Source: Streptomyces dengpaensis
Lineage (GTDB): Bacteria > Actinomycetota > Actinomycetes > Streptomycetales > Streptomycetaceae
DNA: 64,000 nucleotides
Reading direction: 5' to 3'
NCBI RefSeq assembly: GCF_002946835.1
Contig: NZ_CP026652.1
Location: 1,116,001-1,180,000 of the forward strand
Shown here: piece after piece, positions 16,944-25,612 of the stretch
How positions within the stretch are numbered: the stretch's first letter is position 1
Layout of the letters: every line of letters begins with the position of its first letter
Position numbers and translations under genes: made by a program
Notes under the pieces: model-generated
What the model saw: only the letters and a program-made list of their open reading frames with translations
Told to the model about the DNA's origin: nothing
Database searches by the model: none

Positions 16944-19095
16944 ACTGGGCCGCGGGCCAGCCGGTGTTGGCGGTGACCTGCAGCCGCAGGTAGCGCAGGT
17001 TCGTTCCGCTGGGCAGGGACACGGTCACCGTGTTCCCGGTCGCCGGGTCGAAGCGGTAGTCCCTCGACGCGACGACCGTCGAGTACGACGAGCCGTCGGT
17101 GCTGCCCAGGACGGACAGGGTCTGCGTGCGCGCCTGCCAGACGGAGGCGGGCGGCAGCTTCAGGACGAGGCGGCGGGCGGCCAGGGTCGACCCGAGGTCG
17201 ACGGTCAAGGCCTGCGGGAAGGCATTGTTGGCGGACTCCCAGTAGGTGTTCGCGTCGCCGTCGACCGCCTTGCCGGGCGTGTAGACGTCCTGCGAACCGG
17301 TGGCGGTCGCCGGGCGGCCCTGGGCGAGGTTGCGGTTCGGATCAGGGTCCGGGATCCCGGAGCCGGGCTGCGGCCAGGTGGAGCAGTCGGCCCAGACGCT
17401 GTCCCAGCCGGAGTTGCCGCCGCCGTTGGTCAGCGTGAACACGCCGGAGCCTGTCGGGTACGGGCAGTTGTAGATGCCCGCGGCACCGACCCCGGTCGCC
17501 CGGACGTTGCGGAACGTGGCCGCGCCCTGCGATTCGGCCTGGACGACGACGGTGCCGGCCTCGTCGACGGTGGCGCCGTCGACGGTGATGTTCTTCGTCG
17601 CGTAGCCGCGCCCGCTGCCCGACACGAACTCGAAGGCGCTGTACGGGCTGTCGGTGATGGTCGTGCCGGTGATGCTGACGTTCGCCTCGATGGCGCTGTC
17701 GTACGAGTCGACGCGCAGCGCACCCATCGGATGGTTCCAGTTGGGGTTCATCGCACCCGCGCGGACGAGGGTGTTCCCGGAGACGGTGATGGTTCCGGCG
17801 AGTGGGTGGAAGGGGTCGAGGAACTTCTGGTTGGAGATGGCGATACCGCTGCCGAGGGCGTTGGTGTCGGCGACCAGGTTGTTCTTGACGGCGATGTCGG
17901 TGCCGCCGTAGATGGCGATGCCGTTGGCGAGGTTCGGCTGGGTGATGGTGTTGTTCTCGAAGCTGCTGTCGGTGTCGGGCGCGTAGAGCGACCACATGGC
18001 GAGCGCGTCGTCGCCCTGGTTGCGCAGGAAGTTGTTGCGGACGCGGACTCCGCGCGCGTTGCCGTTGAGGTTGAGGCCGTCGGCGGTCATGTCGAGGAAG
18101 CGGTTGTTCTCGACGATAAGGTTGTCGTTGTTGCCCGTCAGCCAGAGGCCGACCTTGAGGTGCTGGAGCCACATGCCGGAGACGCTGGAGTTCGGCCCCA
18201 GCGATCCGTTGACGAAGTTGTCGGGATTGGAGTCGACGCGCTCGGTGACCTCGCCGATGACCGCGAAGTCCCTGATGCGGACGTTGCCCGAGGAGCTGGA
18301 CTGGTCGATGAAGCGCGAGGTGCGCACCACGGAGTGCCAGCTGCCGGCGCCCTGGAGCGTGACGTTCTGGACGCCGCTGAGGGAGGACGTCAGCTTGTAC
18401 TCGCCCGGCGGGATCCAGACGACTCCGCCCTGGGCCGAGGAGATGGCGTCCCGGAAGGCCTGCGTGGAGTCGCCCTGGCCGCTGGGGTCGGCGCCCTTGG
18501 ACGTGACGGACACCGATCCCGCGGGCTGGCCGACGGGATCGGCGACCTGTTCGAAATCGGCGACGTCGACGGTGACCTGGGTTCCCGTCGACTGGAAGGC
18601 GACCTTGTCGCCCGCCTGGACGTTCTGGCCGAGCAACAGCCGGGCGTTGTCGAAGAGATGGTGGGTCTTGGAGCCCGCGATCCAGCCGGTGTCCACGTAC
18701 GAGTACTTGGAGGTGACGGCGAGGGTCTTGGCGAGCTTGGTGCCGTTGACATACACGTCGAGCGTGCCCGACTGGCCGTCGGGGACGCTGTACGAGACGT
18801 TCACCGCGTTGGCCGCGCTCGGCACGGTGAACGCGACGCGCTGGCCGGAGGTGAGGCGTACGGCCTGGCGCCCGGAGGCCTCCGAGGCGAGGGTGCCCTG
18901 GGTGTAGTCGGGGCCGATCTTCGTGCCCGTCGAGGTGGCGGACTCGGCTTCCACCGAGGTGAAGGGCAGGTCGGCGCCGGCGGCCGCGGCCGCTTGGGCG
19001 GTGGGGGCGAGTGCCACGAGCGTGCCGGCCGCCAGGGCGACGGCCACGCCGATGGCCGGAATGCGCCGGACCGGTCTGAGACTGGTGCTGTGCAT
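16912..19095 (-). CDS. Secreted beta-helix glycanase, GH87 alpha-1,3-glucanase-like, with CBM35-like and F5/8 type C (CBM32) domains
   Basis: A 727-residue exported protein; ATG 19095. The signal peptide covers about 1-37 (ending TAQA). A CBM6/35-like module follows (about 42-190), then a right-handed parallel beta-helix (about 205-560) and a discoidin-type domain (about 585-727, NLAQGRPATATGSQDVYTPG). In the helix, Asp339 in TADGLNL and Asp362-Asp363 in QGDDALAMW give the D...DD layout known for GH87 mycodextranases/alpha-1,3-glucanases. It is the last gene of a sugar-transport operon (glucosidase, two permeases, binding protein), so it probably cuts an extracellular alpha-glucan to feed them. 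A pectate-lyase-like activity is the alternative. Confidence 0.65.
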   Translation of the reverse strand: MHSTSLRPVRRIPAIGVAVALAAGTLVALAPTAQAAAAAGADLPFTSVEAESATSTGTKIGPDYTQGTLASEASGRQAVRLTSGQRVAFTVPSAANAVNVSYSVPDGQSGTLDVYVNGTKLAKTLAVTSKYSYVDTGWIAGSKTHHLFDNARLLLGQNVQAGDKVAFQSTGTQVTVDVADFEQVADPVGQPAGSVSVTSKGADPSGQGDSTQAFRDAISSAQGGVVWIPPGEYKLTSSLSGVQNVTLQGAGSWHSVVRTSRFIDQSSSSGNVRIRDFAVIGEVTERVDSNPDNFVNGSLGPNSSVSGMWLQHLKVGLWLTGNNDNLIVENNRFLDMTADGLNLNGNARGVRVRNNFLRNQGDDALAMWSLYAPDTDSSFENNTITQPNLANGIAIYGGTDIAVKNNLVADTNALGSGIAISNQKFLDPFHPLAGTITVSGNTLVRAGAMNPNWNHPMGALRVDSYDSAIEANVSITGTTITDSPYSAFEFVSGSGRGYATKNITVDGATVDEAGTVVVQAESQGAATFRNVRATGVGAAGIYNCPYPTGSGVFTLTNGGGNSGWDSVWADCSTWPQPGSGIPDPDPNRNLAQGRPATATGSQDVYTPGKAVDGDANTYWESANNAFPQALTVDLGSTLAARRLVLKLPPASVWQARTQTLSVLGSTDGSSYSTVVASRDYRFDPATGNTVTVSLPSGTNLRYLRLQVTANTGWPAAQFSEVEAYLTS

Positions 19096-19168
19096 GTGCT
19101 GATCCCTTCGTGTGGGGGGCCGGCGACACCGCCGGCCGTACGGGATAGCTCGGTGGAGCGCGGCGGTC

Positions 19169-20776
19169 TCAGGCGTGCAGCCAGACCGCCGTGTCCTGCG
19201 GGAGCAGGCCCTTGTCGTCCAAGGGGCCACTGCTGAGCAGGAGTTGGGTGTGTTCCGGGAGGTCGACCGGGCGTTCGGAAAGGTTGACGGCGCAGGTGAG
19301 GCCGTCCGTGCGCGTGAAGGCGAGGACGCCGTCGGGGGCGGGCAGCCAGCTGAGCGGGCCGTCGCCGAAGCCCGGTGTGGTGCGGCGGATGCGGAGCGCC
19401 GCACGGTAGAGGCGGAGCATCGAGCCGGGGTCCTCGGACTGGCGGTCGGCCGCGTAGGCGGGCCAGTCGGCGGGCTGTGGCAGCCAGGGTTCGTCCCGGG
19501 AGCCGAAGCCCGCGTACGGCGCCCCGGCCGCCCACGGCAGCGGCACCCGGCAGCCGTCGCGGCCCGGGTCGGTGCCGCCGGAGCGGAAGTGCATCGGGTC
19601 CTCGATGCGGTCGAGGGGGATGTCGGCCTCGGGCAGGCCGAGTTCCTCTCCTTGGTAGAGGTAGACGGCGCCGGGCAGGGCCAGCGACAGCAGGGCGGCG
19701 GCCCGGGCCCGGCGGGTACCAAGGGCGAGATCGGTAGGGGTGCCGAAGGCCTTGGCCGCGAAGTCGAATCCGGTGTCCGCGCGGCCGTAGCGGGTGACCG
19801 TGCGGGTCACGTCGTGGTTGCAGAGCACCCAGGTGGCGGGCGCGCCGACCGGCGCGTGCTCGGCGAGGGTCTCGTCGATCGACGTACGCAGCCGTGCCGC
19901 GTCCCAAGGGCAGGACAGGAAGGAGAAGTTGAAGGCGGTGTGCAGTTCGTCGGGGCGCAGATAGCGGGCGAAGCGCTCGGTGTCGGGGAGCCAGACCTCG
20001 CCGACGAAGATGCCGTCGTAGGCGTCGGCGACCGCGCGCCAGGAGCGGTAGATGTCGTGGAGTTCGTCGCGGTCGACGTACGGGTGCGGGCCGCGGCCAT
20101 CGACGAAGTCGGGCAGGGCGGGGTCCTTGGCGAGCAGCGCGGCCGAGTCGATCCGGACGCCCGCGACGCCCCGCTCGAACCAGAAGCGCAGGACGTCCTC
20201 GTGCTCCTGGCGGACGGCCGGATGCGCCCAGTTGAGGTCGGGCTGTTCCGGCGTGAACAGATGGAGGTACCAGTCGCCGTCGGGAAGCCGGGTCCAGACG
20301 GGCTCGGCGGAGCCCAGGAACTGGGACGGCCAGTCGTTGGGCGGGAGTTCGCCGTGCGCGCCGCGTCCGGAACGGAAGTGGAAGAGCTCGCGCTCGGGGC
20401 CTCCGGCGAGGGCGGCCCGGAACCAGGGGTGCTGGTCGGAGACGTGGTTCGGCACGATGTCGACGAGGGTGCGGATGCCCAGCTCCCGTGCCTCGGCGAT
20501 GAGTTTCTCCGCCTCGGCGAGCGTCCCGAAGGCGGGGTCGATGGCGCGGTAGTCGGCGACGTCGTAGCCGCCGTCCTTCATCGGCGACAGGTACCAGGGG
20601 CTGAACCACAGGGCATCCACGCCGAGTTCGGCGAGGTACGGGAGTCTGGCGCGGACCCCCGCGAGGTCGCCGGTGCCGTCGCCGTCGCCGTCCGCGAAGC
20701 TGCGGACGTACACCTGGTAGATGACGGCGGAGCGCCACCAGTCGTGCTGCGTGAGGGCATGGGTGGGCTGTCCCAC
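19169..20776 (-). CDS. GH13 alpha-glucosidase / oligo-1,6-glucosidase type
   Basis: A 535-residue cytoplasmic glucosidase. Start is GTG 20776 with AAAGGCAGG upstream. GH13 conserved regions in order: DIVPNH (I), GVRIDSAAL (II, nucleophile Asp), GEVWLPD (III, acid/base Glu) and CNHDVTR (IV, Asp). Region II has Ser after Asp where Val is common. A TIM barrel fills about 15-420, then a small beta domain. It sits 34 bases after the MalG-type permease stop and would hydrolyse imported alpha-gluco-oligosaccharides. With the GH87-like neighbour, nigero-oligosaccharides are a plausible substrate (inference). Confidence 0.87.
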   Translation of the reverse strand: MGQPTHALTQHDWWRSAVIYQVYVRSFADGDGDGTGDLAGVRARLPYLAELGVDALWFSPWYLSPMKDGGYDVADYRAIDPAFGTLAEAEKLIAEARELGIRTLVDIVPNHVSDQHPWFRAALAGGPERELFHFRSGRGAHGELPPNDWPSQFLGSAEPVWTRLPDGDWYLHLFTPEQPDLNWAHPAVRQEHEDVLRFWFERGVAGVRIDSAALLAKDPALPDFVDGRGPHPYVDRDELHDIYRSWRAVADAYDGIFVGEVWLPDTERFARYLRPDELHTAFNFSFLSCPWDAARLRTSIDETLAEHAPVGAPATWVLCNHDVTRTVTRYGRADTGFDFAAKAFGTPTDLALGTRRARAAALLSLALPGAVYLYQGEELGLPEADIPLDRIEDPMHFRSGGTDPGRDGCRVPLPWAAGAPYAGFGSRDEPWLPQPADWPAYAADRQSEDPGSMLRLYRAALRIRRTTPGFGDGPLSWLPAPDGVLAFTRTDGLTCAVNLSERPVDLPEHTQLLLSSGPLDDKGLLPQDTAVWLHA

Positions 20777-20810
20777 GGTGCCTGCCTTTCTGTGTCGGAG
20801 AGGGGCGGTG

Positions 20811-21671
20811 TCAGCCCTTCGTGCTGCCCGCGCTGATCCCGGCGATGATGTGCCGCTGGAAGATCAGGAACATCGCGACCATGGGGATGCTGGCGATCAC
20901 CATCGCGGCGATGAGCACGGTCAGCTGGATGTTCTGCGACAGCTGGACGAGTGCCACGCTGATCGGCTGTTTGCCGGTGTCGGAGAAGACCATCAGCGGC
21001 CAGAGGAAGTCCTGCCAGACCGCGACCAGCGCGAAGATCGACACGACCCCGAGCACCGGCCGTGACATCGGCAGGACGATCGACCAGAGGATGCGCAGCT
21101 TTCCGGCGCCGTCGATCTCGGCGGCCTCCAGCACATCACGCGGGATCTGGTCGAAGAACCGTTTCAGTAGATACAGGTTGAAGGCGTTGGCGGCCGCCGG
21201 GAGCCAGATGGCGAGGGGGTCATTGAGCAGGCCCAGGTCCGCCACGGTCAGGTACTTCGGTACGACGAGCGCCTGGGCCGGGACCATGAGCGTGGCGAGG
21301 ATGCCGCCGAGGATCACCGTGCCGAAGACCGGCCTCAGCCGGGACAGCGCGTAGGCGGCGGCCGTGCACAGGACCAGCTGGAACAGCCAGGCGCCGGCCG
21401 CCTGGACCACCGTGTTCCACAGGTGCGTCGGCAGTTGCATCAGGTCCCAGGCGTCGGTGTAGCCGCTGAGGTGCCACCCCTCCGGGACGAGGGTGGGTGG
21501 GGTCCGCGCCACTTCGTCCGGCGACTTCACGGCGCCGGTCACCATCCAGTAGACGGGGAAGAGGAAGGCGAGTGCGAAGAGGAGTACGACGGAGGTGAAG
21601 ACGGTCCAGTACACCGCCTTGCCGCGCGGGCGGGCGAGCGCGGCCGGGGAGACGAGGGTCCGGGTGCTCAT
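20811..21671 (-). CDS. Carbohydrate ABC transporter permease (MalG type)
   Basis: A 286-residue inner-membrane protein with about six transmembrane segments; the N-terminal segment is near residues 20-42. The EAA loop reads EAAEIDGAGKLRILW, which docks the ATPase (in streptomycetes usually a shared MsiK-type protein, none encoded here). The start codon ATG 21671 originally overlapped the stop of the MalF-type gene; an IS110-type element now separates them by about 1.5 kb. Translation would now depend on AAGGG within the element ten or so bases upstream, and transcription on read-through or an IS promoter. Confidence 0.88.
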   Translation of the reverse strand: MSTRTLVSPAALARPRGKAVYWTVFTSVVLLFALAFLFPVYWMVTGAVKSPDEVARTPPTLVPEGWHLSGYTDAWDLMQLPTHLWNTVVQAAGAWLFQLVLCTAAAYALSRLRPVFGTVILGGILATLMVPAQALVVPKYLTVADLGLLNDPLAIWLPAAANAFNLYLLKRFFDQIPRDVLEAAEIDGAGKLRILWSIVLPMSRPVLGVVSIFALVAVWQDFLWPLMVFSDTGKQPISVALVQLSQNIQLTVLIAAMVIASIPMVAMFLIFQRHIIAGISAGSTKG

Positions 21672-23147
21672 TAGAGGACCATCCCTTCTGCAGCCCTCAC
21701 GAGTAGGGTTGTGACCTCTCGGTCCCGGTGGGTGCATGGCCAAGTGTGCGAGCCGTTCGACGGCCAGCATGAGTTCCGCCAGCCCTGCCGGGCCGAGGCC
21801 GTCTGATCGGCTTCAGGGACACGCCCCGCTGAGGGCCGATTAATGAGCTCCCGGCAGACGACCTCACCACCGGGCAGGTGCTCCTCGAACCGCCTTGGAG
21901 TACGACGCACGTGTTCATCGGATGGGACTGGGCGACTGAGACCCATGACGTGACGGTCATGGACGCCACCGGCAAGCGCATCGATCGGTGGGAACTCGCC
22001 CATACCGAAGAAGGGTTCACCAAGACCCTGGCCCGGCTGCGCAAGCACGGAGCCCCGGCGGATCTGCCCGTGGCCATCGAGACCAGCCGCGGCCTGGCCG
22101 TCGACAGACTGCTCGCCGCCGGCCACCCCGTCGTGCCGGTCCACCCCAACGCCTTCAACGCGATGCGGGCACGCTGGGGTGCCTCCAAGGCCAAGACGGA
22201 CGCCGGCGACAGCATGAAACTCGCCGACTACCTGCGCACCGACGGGCATCTCCTGCCCCGGCTGGAGCCCACTGAGCAGGCTACCTTGGACCTGCAGGCA
22301 CTCACCCGGCAGCGGGCCGACCACATCGAAGCCAAGGTCGCCGCTGTCAACCAGCTCGCCTCGCTGCTGGACGAGCACTGGCCCGGCGGCAAGGCCGTCT
22401 TCGCCGACCTCGACAGCGACATCGCCATGGCTTTCCTGGAGCGTTACCCCACCCCCACCAAAGCGGCCAAGCTCACCGCTGGACGCCTCGAAGCGTGGTG
22501 CAAACGCCGCGGCTACTCCGGCAAGAAGCCCGGCAGTGTCCTCATCGAACGCCTGCGCTCGGCCCCGAAGGCCGCGTCCCGCCTGAGCGATGCCGTCGCC
22601 GAACAACTCGTCCGCGTCCAAATCCAGCTCGTGCAGGGCATACGCGCGACCATCCGCACGCTGGACAAGGCCATCACCGAGGCCACCGGGACGCATCCCT
22701 ACGCGCCATTGTTCGCCACCATGCCGCGCATCGGCAAGGTCAGCCTCGGCCAGGTCATCGGGGAGATCGGCCCGATCCTGGAACGCGCCCAGAGCTGCGA
22801 ACAGCTCATCGCCGAGGCCGGCGTCGTCCCCGTCACCCGCGCCTCGGGCAAGTCCCGCACGGTCGCCTTCCGCTTCGCGACCAACCGCAGGGCCCGCGTC
22901 GCGCTGACCACCTTCGTCGACAACAGCCGCCACGGCAGCGCTTGGGCCGCCAAGATCTACAACGACGCCAGAGCCCGCAAGAAGCGACACCCCCACGCCA
23001 TCCGCATCCTGGCCCGTGCCTGGCTGCGCGTGATGTGGGCCTGCTGGCGCGACGGAACCTGCTACGACCCCGCCATCCACCAAGCCAACGACAAGATCAA
23101 CGCACCCGCCGACGAGCCTCTGGCGGCATAGAGGTTGACTCAGGAAA
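21672..23147. mobile_element. IS110-family insertion sequence interrupting the sugar permease operon
   Basis: The element is about 1,476 bases, carries a single DEDD transposase and lacks terminal inverted repeats, as usual for IS110. It is bounded by CTCAT on both sides (21667-21671 and 23148-23152). On the operon strand both copies read ATGAG, so the element sits in the ATGA stop/start overlap of two adjacent permease genes. The boundaries are inferred from the flanking genes; the CTCAT pair could be a target duplication or a sequence carried on the element. Confidence 0.75.
21878..23131 (+). CDS. IS110-family transposase (DEDD recombinase)
   Basis: A 417-residue transposase starting at GTG 21878; ATG-type or internal GTG 21911 (VFIGWDWATETHDV) could also serve. 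The RuvC-like N-terminal domain shows the acidic residues D in IGWDWAT, E in VAIETSRG, and D...D in KTDAGDSMKLADYL. The C-terminal part has the helix-hairpin-helix MPRIGKVSLGQVIGEIG and the serine-containing VTRASGKSRTVAFR of the second domain. The gene is intact, so the element may be active and recent. It lies antisense to the interrupted operon. Confidence 0.92.
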   Translation: MLLEPPWSTTHVFIGWDWATETHDVTVMDATGKRIDRWELAHTEEGFTKTLARLRKHGAPADLPVAIETSRGLAVDRLLAAGHPVVPVHPNAFNAMRARWGASKAKTDAGDSMKLADYLRTDGHLLPRLEPTEQATLDLQALTRQRADHIEAKVAAVNQLASLLDEHWPGGKAVFADLDSDIAMAFLERYPTPTKAAKLTAGRLEAWCKRRGYSGKKPGSVLIERLRSAPKAASRLSDAVAEQLVRVQIQLVQGIRATIRTLDKAITEATGTHPYAPLFATMPRIGKVSLGQVIGEIGPILERAQSCEQLIAEAGVVPVTRASGKSRTVAFRFATNRRARVALTTFVDNSRHGSAWAAKIYNDARARKKRHPHAIRILARAWLRVMWACWRDGTCYDPAIHQANDKINAPADEPLAA

Positions 23148-23148
23148 C

Positions 23149-24105
23149 TCATGCGGTGTCCTCCCCTTCGGTACGGGTGAGCCGCAGATAGACGGCGGAG
23201 AAGATGCCGAGGAACACCAGCAGCATCACGCTGAGCGCGCAGGCGCCGCCGAAGTCGTTGTAGAGGAAGGCGTACTTGTAGATGAGGTAGAGGACGGTGA
23301 CCGTGGCGTTCTCCGGGCCGCCGCCCGTGATCACGAACGGTTCGGTGAAGACCTGCATCGTCGCGATGACCTGAAGGAGCATCAGCATGAGGATGACGAA
23401 CCTGGTCTGCGGGATCGTCACATGGCGGATGCGTTGCAGCAGATTCGCGCCGTCCAGTTCGGCCGCCTCGTACAGCTCGCCGGGGATGGACTGGAGGGCG
23501 GCCAGGTAGATCAGGACGGTACCGCCCATGTTGGCCCAGGTCGCCACGATGACCAGGGAGACGAGTGCGGTGTCGGCGCCGTTGGACCAGTTCGAGGTGG
23601 GCAGGTGCAGGAGGCGCAGTGCCTCGTTGGCGAGGCCGGCGCCGGGGTCGTAGAACCACTTCCACAGCAGGGCGGTGACCACCGGCGGGATCATCACTGG
23701 CAGGTAGACCACGATGCGGAAGAAGGCCTTCGCGTGCCGGAGTTCGTTGAGGACGAGCGCCAGCACGAAGGGGATCGCGAAGCCGATGAGCAGGGCGAGC
23801 AGGGTGAAGGTGAGGGTGTTGCGCCAGGCCGCCGTGAACTCCGGGTCGTCGAAGACGCGGGTGAAGTTGGCGGCGCCGACCCACTCGGGATCCGAGCCGG
23901 GCGTGTACTTCTGGAAGGCGATCACGACGGCGCGGATCGCCGGGTACCAGGAGAACAGGGCGAAGCAGACGAGGCCGCCGAGGAGGAAGGCGTAGGCGCG
24001 GGCCTGGTCGGCGAGGCGGCGCCGCCTCCGGTCCCCTGCCGGGGGCGGCGCCTGCACCGGGCGTACCGCGATCGCCTCGACGGGTCGCGCGGTGGTCTTC
24101 GTCAT
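23149..24105 (-). CDS. Carbohydrate ABC transporter permease (MalF type)
   Basis: A 318-residue membrane protein from ATG 24105 (MTKTTARPVEA); the longer frame upstream overlaps the binding-protein gene and is less likely. It has a cytoplasmic Arg-rich N-terminus (RRRRRLADQ), about six transmembrane helices and the EAA loop EAAELDGANLLQRIRHV. It begins 4 bases after the binding-protein stop. Its own stop TGA formerly overlapped the MalG start and is now the insertion point of the IS110-type element. Confidence 0.9.
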   Translation of the reverse strand: MTKTTARPVEAIAVRPVQAPPPAGDRRRRRLADQARAYAFLLGGLVCFALFSWYPAIRAVVIAFQKYTPGSDPEWVGAANFTRVFDDPEFTAAWRNTLTFTLLALLIGFAIPFVLALVLNELRHAKAFFRIVVYLPVMIPPVVTALLWKWFYDPGAGLANEALRLLHLPTSNWSNGADTALVSLVIVATWANMGGTVLIYLAALQSIPGELYEAAELDGANLLQRIRHVTIPQTRFVILMLMLLQVIATMQVFTEPFVITGGGPENATVTVLYLIYKYAFLYNDFGGACALSVMLLVFLGIFSAVYLRLTRTEGEDTA

Positions 24106-24109
24106 GGGG

Positions 24110-25462
24110 TCAGCCCCGGGCCAGAACGCTGTCGATCTTGCCGGAGGCATCCTTCAGGAGCTGGTCGATGTCGGCGTCCTTCTTGGTGAGGACGGCGGAG
24201 ACGGTCCCGTCGAGGACGGAGTAGATCTGCTGGGCGTGCGGCGGCTCGATCTTCATCTCGAGGTTCTGGTTGCCGTCGAGAAAGGACTGGTAGTTCTCGA
24301 CGGGCACGTTGGCGTTGGCCTCCTTGACCTGCTGGTCCTTGACGTCGGCGGCGCCGGTGAACAGCCGTGGCTCGGGCAGGCCCACCGGTGCGTCGGCCTT
24401 CTTCGCACGGACGTAGTCGCCGAGGAAGCCGTCGCCGGGGGTGAGGAACATGTGGTCGAGCCACTTCAGGCCCGCCCGGATCTGCTCGGCACTCGCCTTC
24501 TTGTTGAACATGTAGCCGTCGCCGCCGATGAGGGTGCCCTGGCCGCCGGGCATGGGTGCGAGGGCGAGGTCCTTGTAATTGCCGCCCTTCTCCTTGACCA
24601 GGATCGGGATGTTGTCGGGGGCGGAGAGGTACATGCCGAGCTTGCCGGAGCCCATCATCTGCTGGACGTCGTTGATGACCAGGAGTTGCTTGCTGCCCAT
24701 GGAGTTGTCGGTCCAGCGCATGTCGTGCAGGTTCTGCAGGACGGCCCGGCCCACGGGGGTGTCGATCGTCGCCTTCTTGCCGTCGGCGCTGACGACGTCG
24801 CCGCCCTGGGAGTACAGCTCGGCGGTGAAGTGCCAACCGCCCTGGTTCTGGGCGCTGTAGTCGGCGTAGCCGATGGTGCCGTTGCCGAGTCCGGCGATCT
24901 TCTTGGCGGCGGCGCGGAGTTCCTCCCAGGTGGCGGGCGGCTGGTTCGGGTCGAGCCCTGCCTCCTCGAAGAGCTTCTTGTTGTAGATCAGGCCCATCGA
25001 GTAGCCGGTGCGCGGGATGCCGTAGATCTTGCCGTCGACGGTGTAGATGTCGCGCAGCTGCTGCTGGATGGTCTCGTAGCTCTTCAACTCCTTGACGTAC
25101 GGCGTGAGATCGGCGGCCTGGTTGATGTCGACGACGTGCTTGGCGTCGGTGAAGTACGTGTAGAAGACGTCCTCCATCTGGCCGCCGGCGAGCTTGGCGT
25201 CGAACGTCTTCGGGTCCTGGCAGGGGAACGCGTCGTGCGCGACGACGTCGATGTCCGGGTTGGCCTTCTCGAAGGAGGCGATGTCCTGCTCGAAGAACTG
25301 CCGGTCGACCTTGGCGCTCTTGGGCGGCATGCAGTTGACCGTGATGCGTGTCTTGCCGCCCCCTGAATCGTCGGCGGTGTCGTCGTTCGACCCGCAGGCG
25401 GTGAGGGCAAGGGAACAGATGCTGAGCGCGACGAACGTACGGCGGAACCCGCTGCTTCTCAT
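24110..25462 (-). CDS. Carbohydrate ABC transporter substrate-binding lipoprotein
   Basis: A 450-residue extracellular solute-binding protein of the sugar (family 1) type. It has a lipoprotein signal with LALTAC as lipobox, a Ser/Asp/Gly linker, and then a two-lobe binding fold; AWGTNKGVPR-like contacts appear as GKIYGIPRTGYSMGLIYN. It is the first gene of the operon, divergent to nothing and 150 bases downstream of the LacI gene. A GCAAG half site (25567-25571) lies about 100 bases upstream and may be a LacI operator. Ligand likely an alpha-gluco-oligosaccharide from context. Confidence 0.9.
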   Translation of the reverse strand: MRSSGFRRTFVALSICSLALTACGSNDDTADDSGGGKTRITVNCMPPKSAKVDRQFFEQDIASFEKANPDIDVVAHDAFPCQDPKTFDAKLAGGQMEDVFYTYFTDAKHVVDINQAADLTPYVKELKSYETIQQQLRDIYTVDGKIYGIPRTGYSMGLIYNKKLFEEAGLDPNQPPATWEELRAAAKKIAGLGNGTIGYADYSAQNQGGWHFTAELYSQGGDVVSADGKKATIDTPVGRAVLQNLHDMRWTDNSMGSKQLLVINDVQQMMGSGKLGMYLSAPDNIPILVKEKGGNYKDLALAPMPGGQGTLIGGDGYMFNKKASAEQIRAGLKWLDHMFLTPGDGFLGDYVRAKKADAPVGLPEPRLFTGAADVKDQQVKEANANVPVENYQSFLDGNQNLEMKIEPPHAQQIYSVLDGTVSAVLTKKDADIDQLLKDASGKIDSVLARG

Positions 25463-25612
25463 CGGTGGACCCCTCTGGGCGGAAGCAAGGAAGGCCCACG
25501 GCGGCGCCCGCGAGCGCTAACCGCCGTGCCTGGCGCCGCACACTCAAGCACCGCCGACATCGGTCCGCAAGATGTCGCGCAGATTCTGTAATTATTTGAC
25601 AGAGGCCGGAGA

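Noticed and set aside
16870..19236. 788-residue plus-strand open frame opposite the beta-helix glycanase
   Set aside because: No start context, no domain; the minus strand carries a signal peptide and three recognisable modules.
21671..23884. 737-residue minus-strand open frame across the IS110-type element
   Set aside because: Reads antisense through the transposase and out of frame through the permease; an artefact of the insertion joining open frames.
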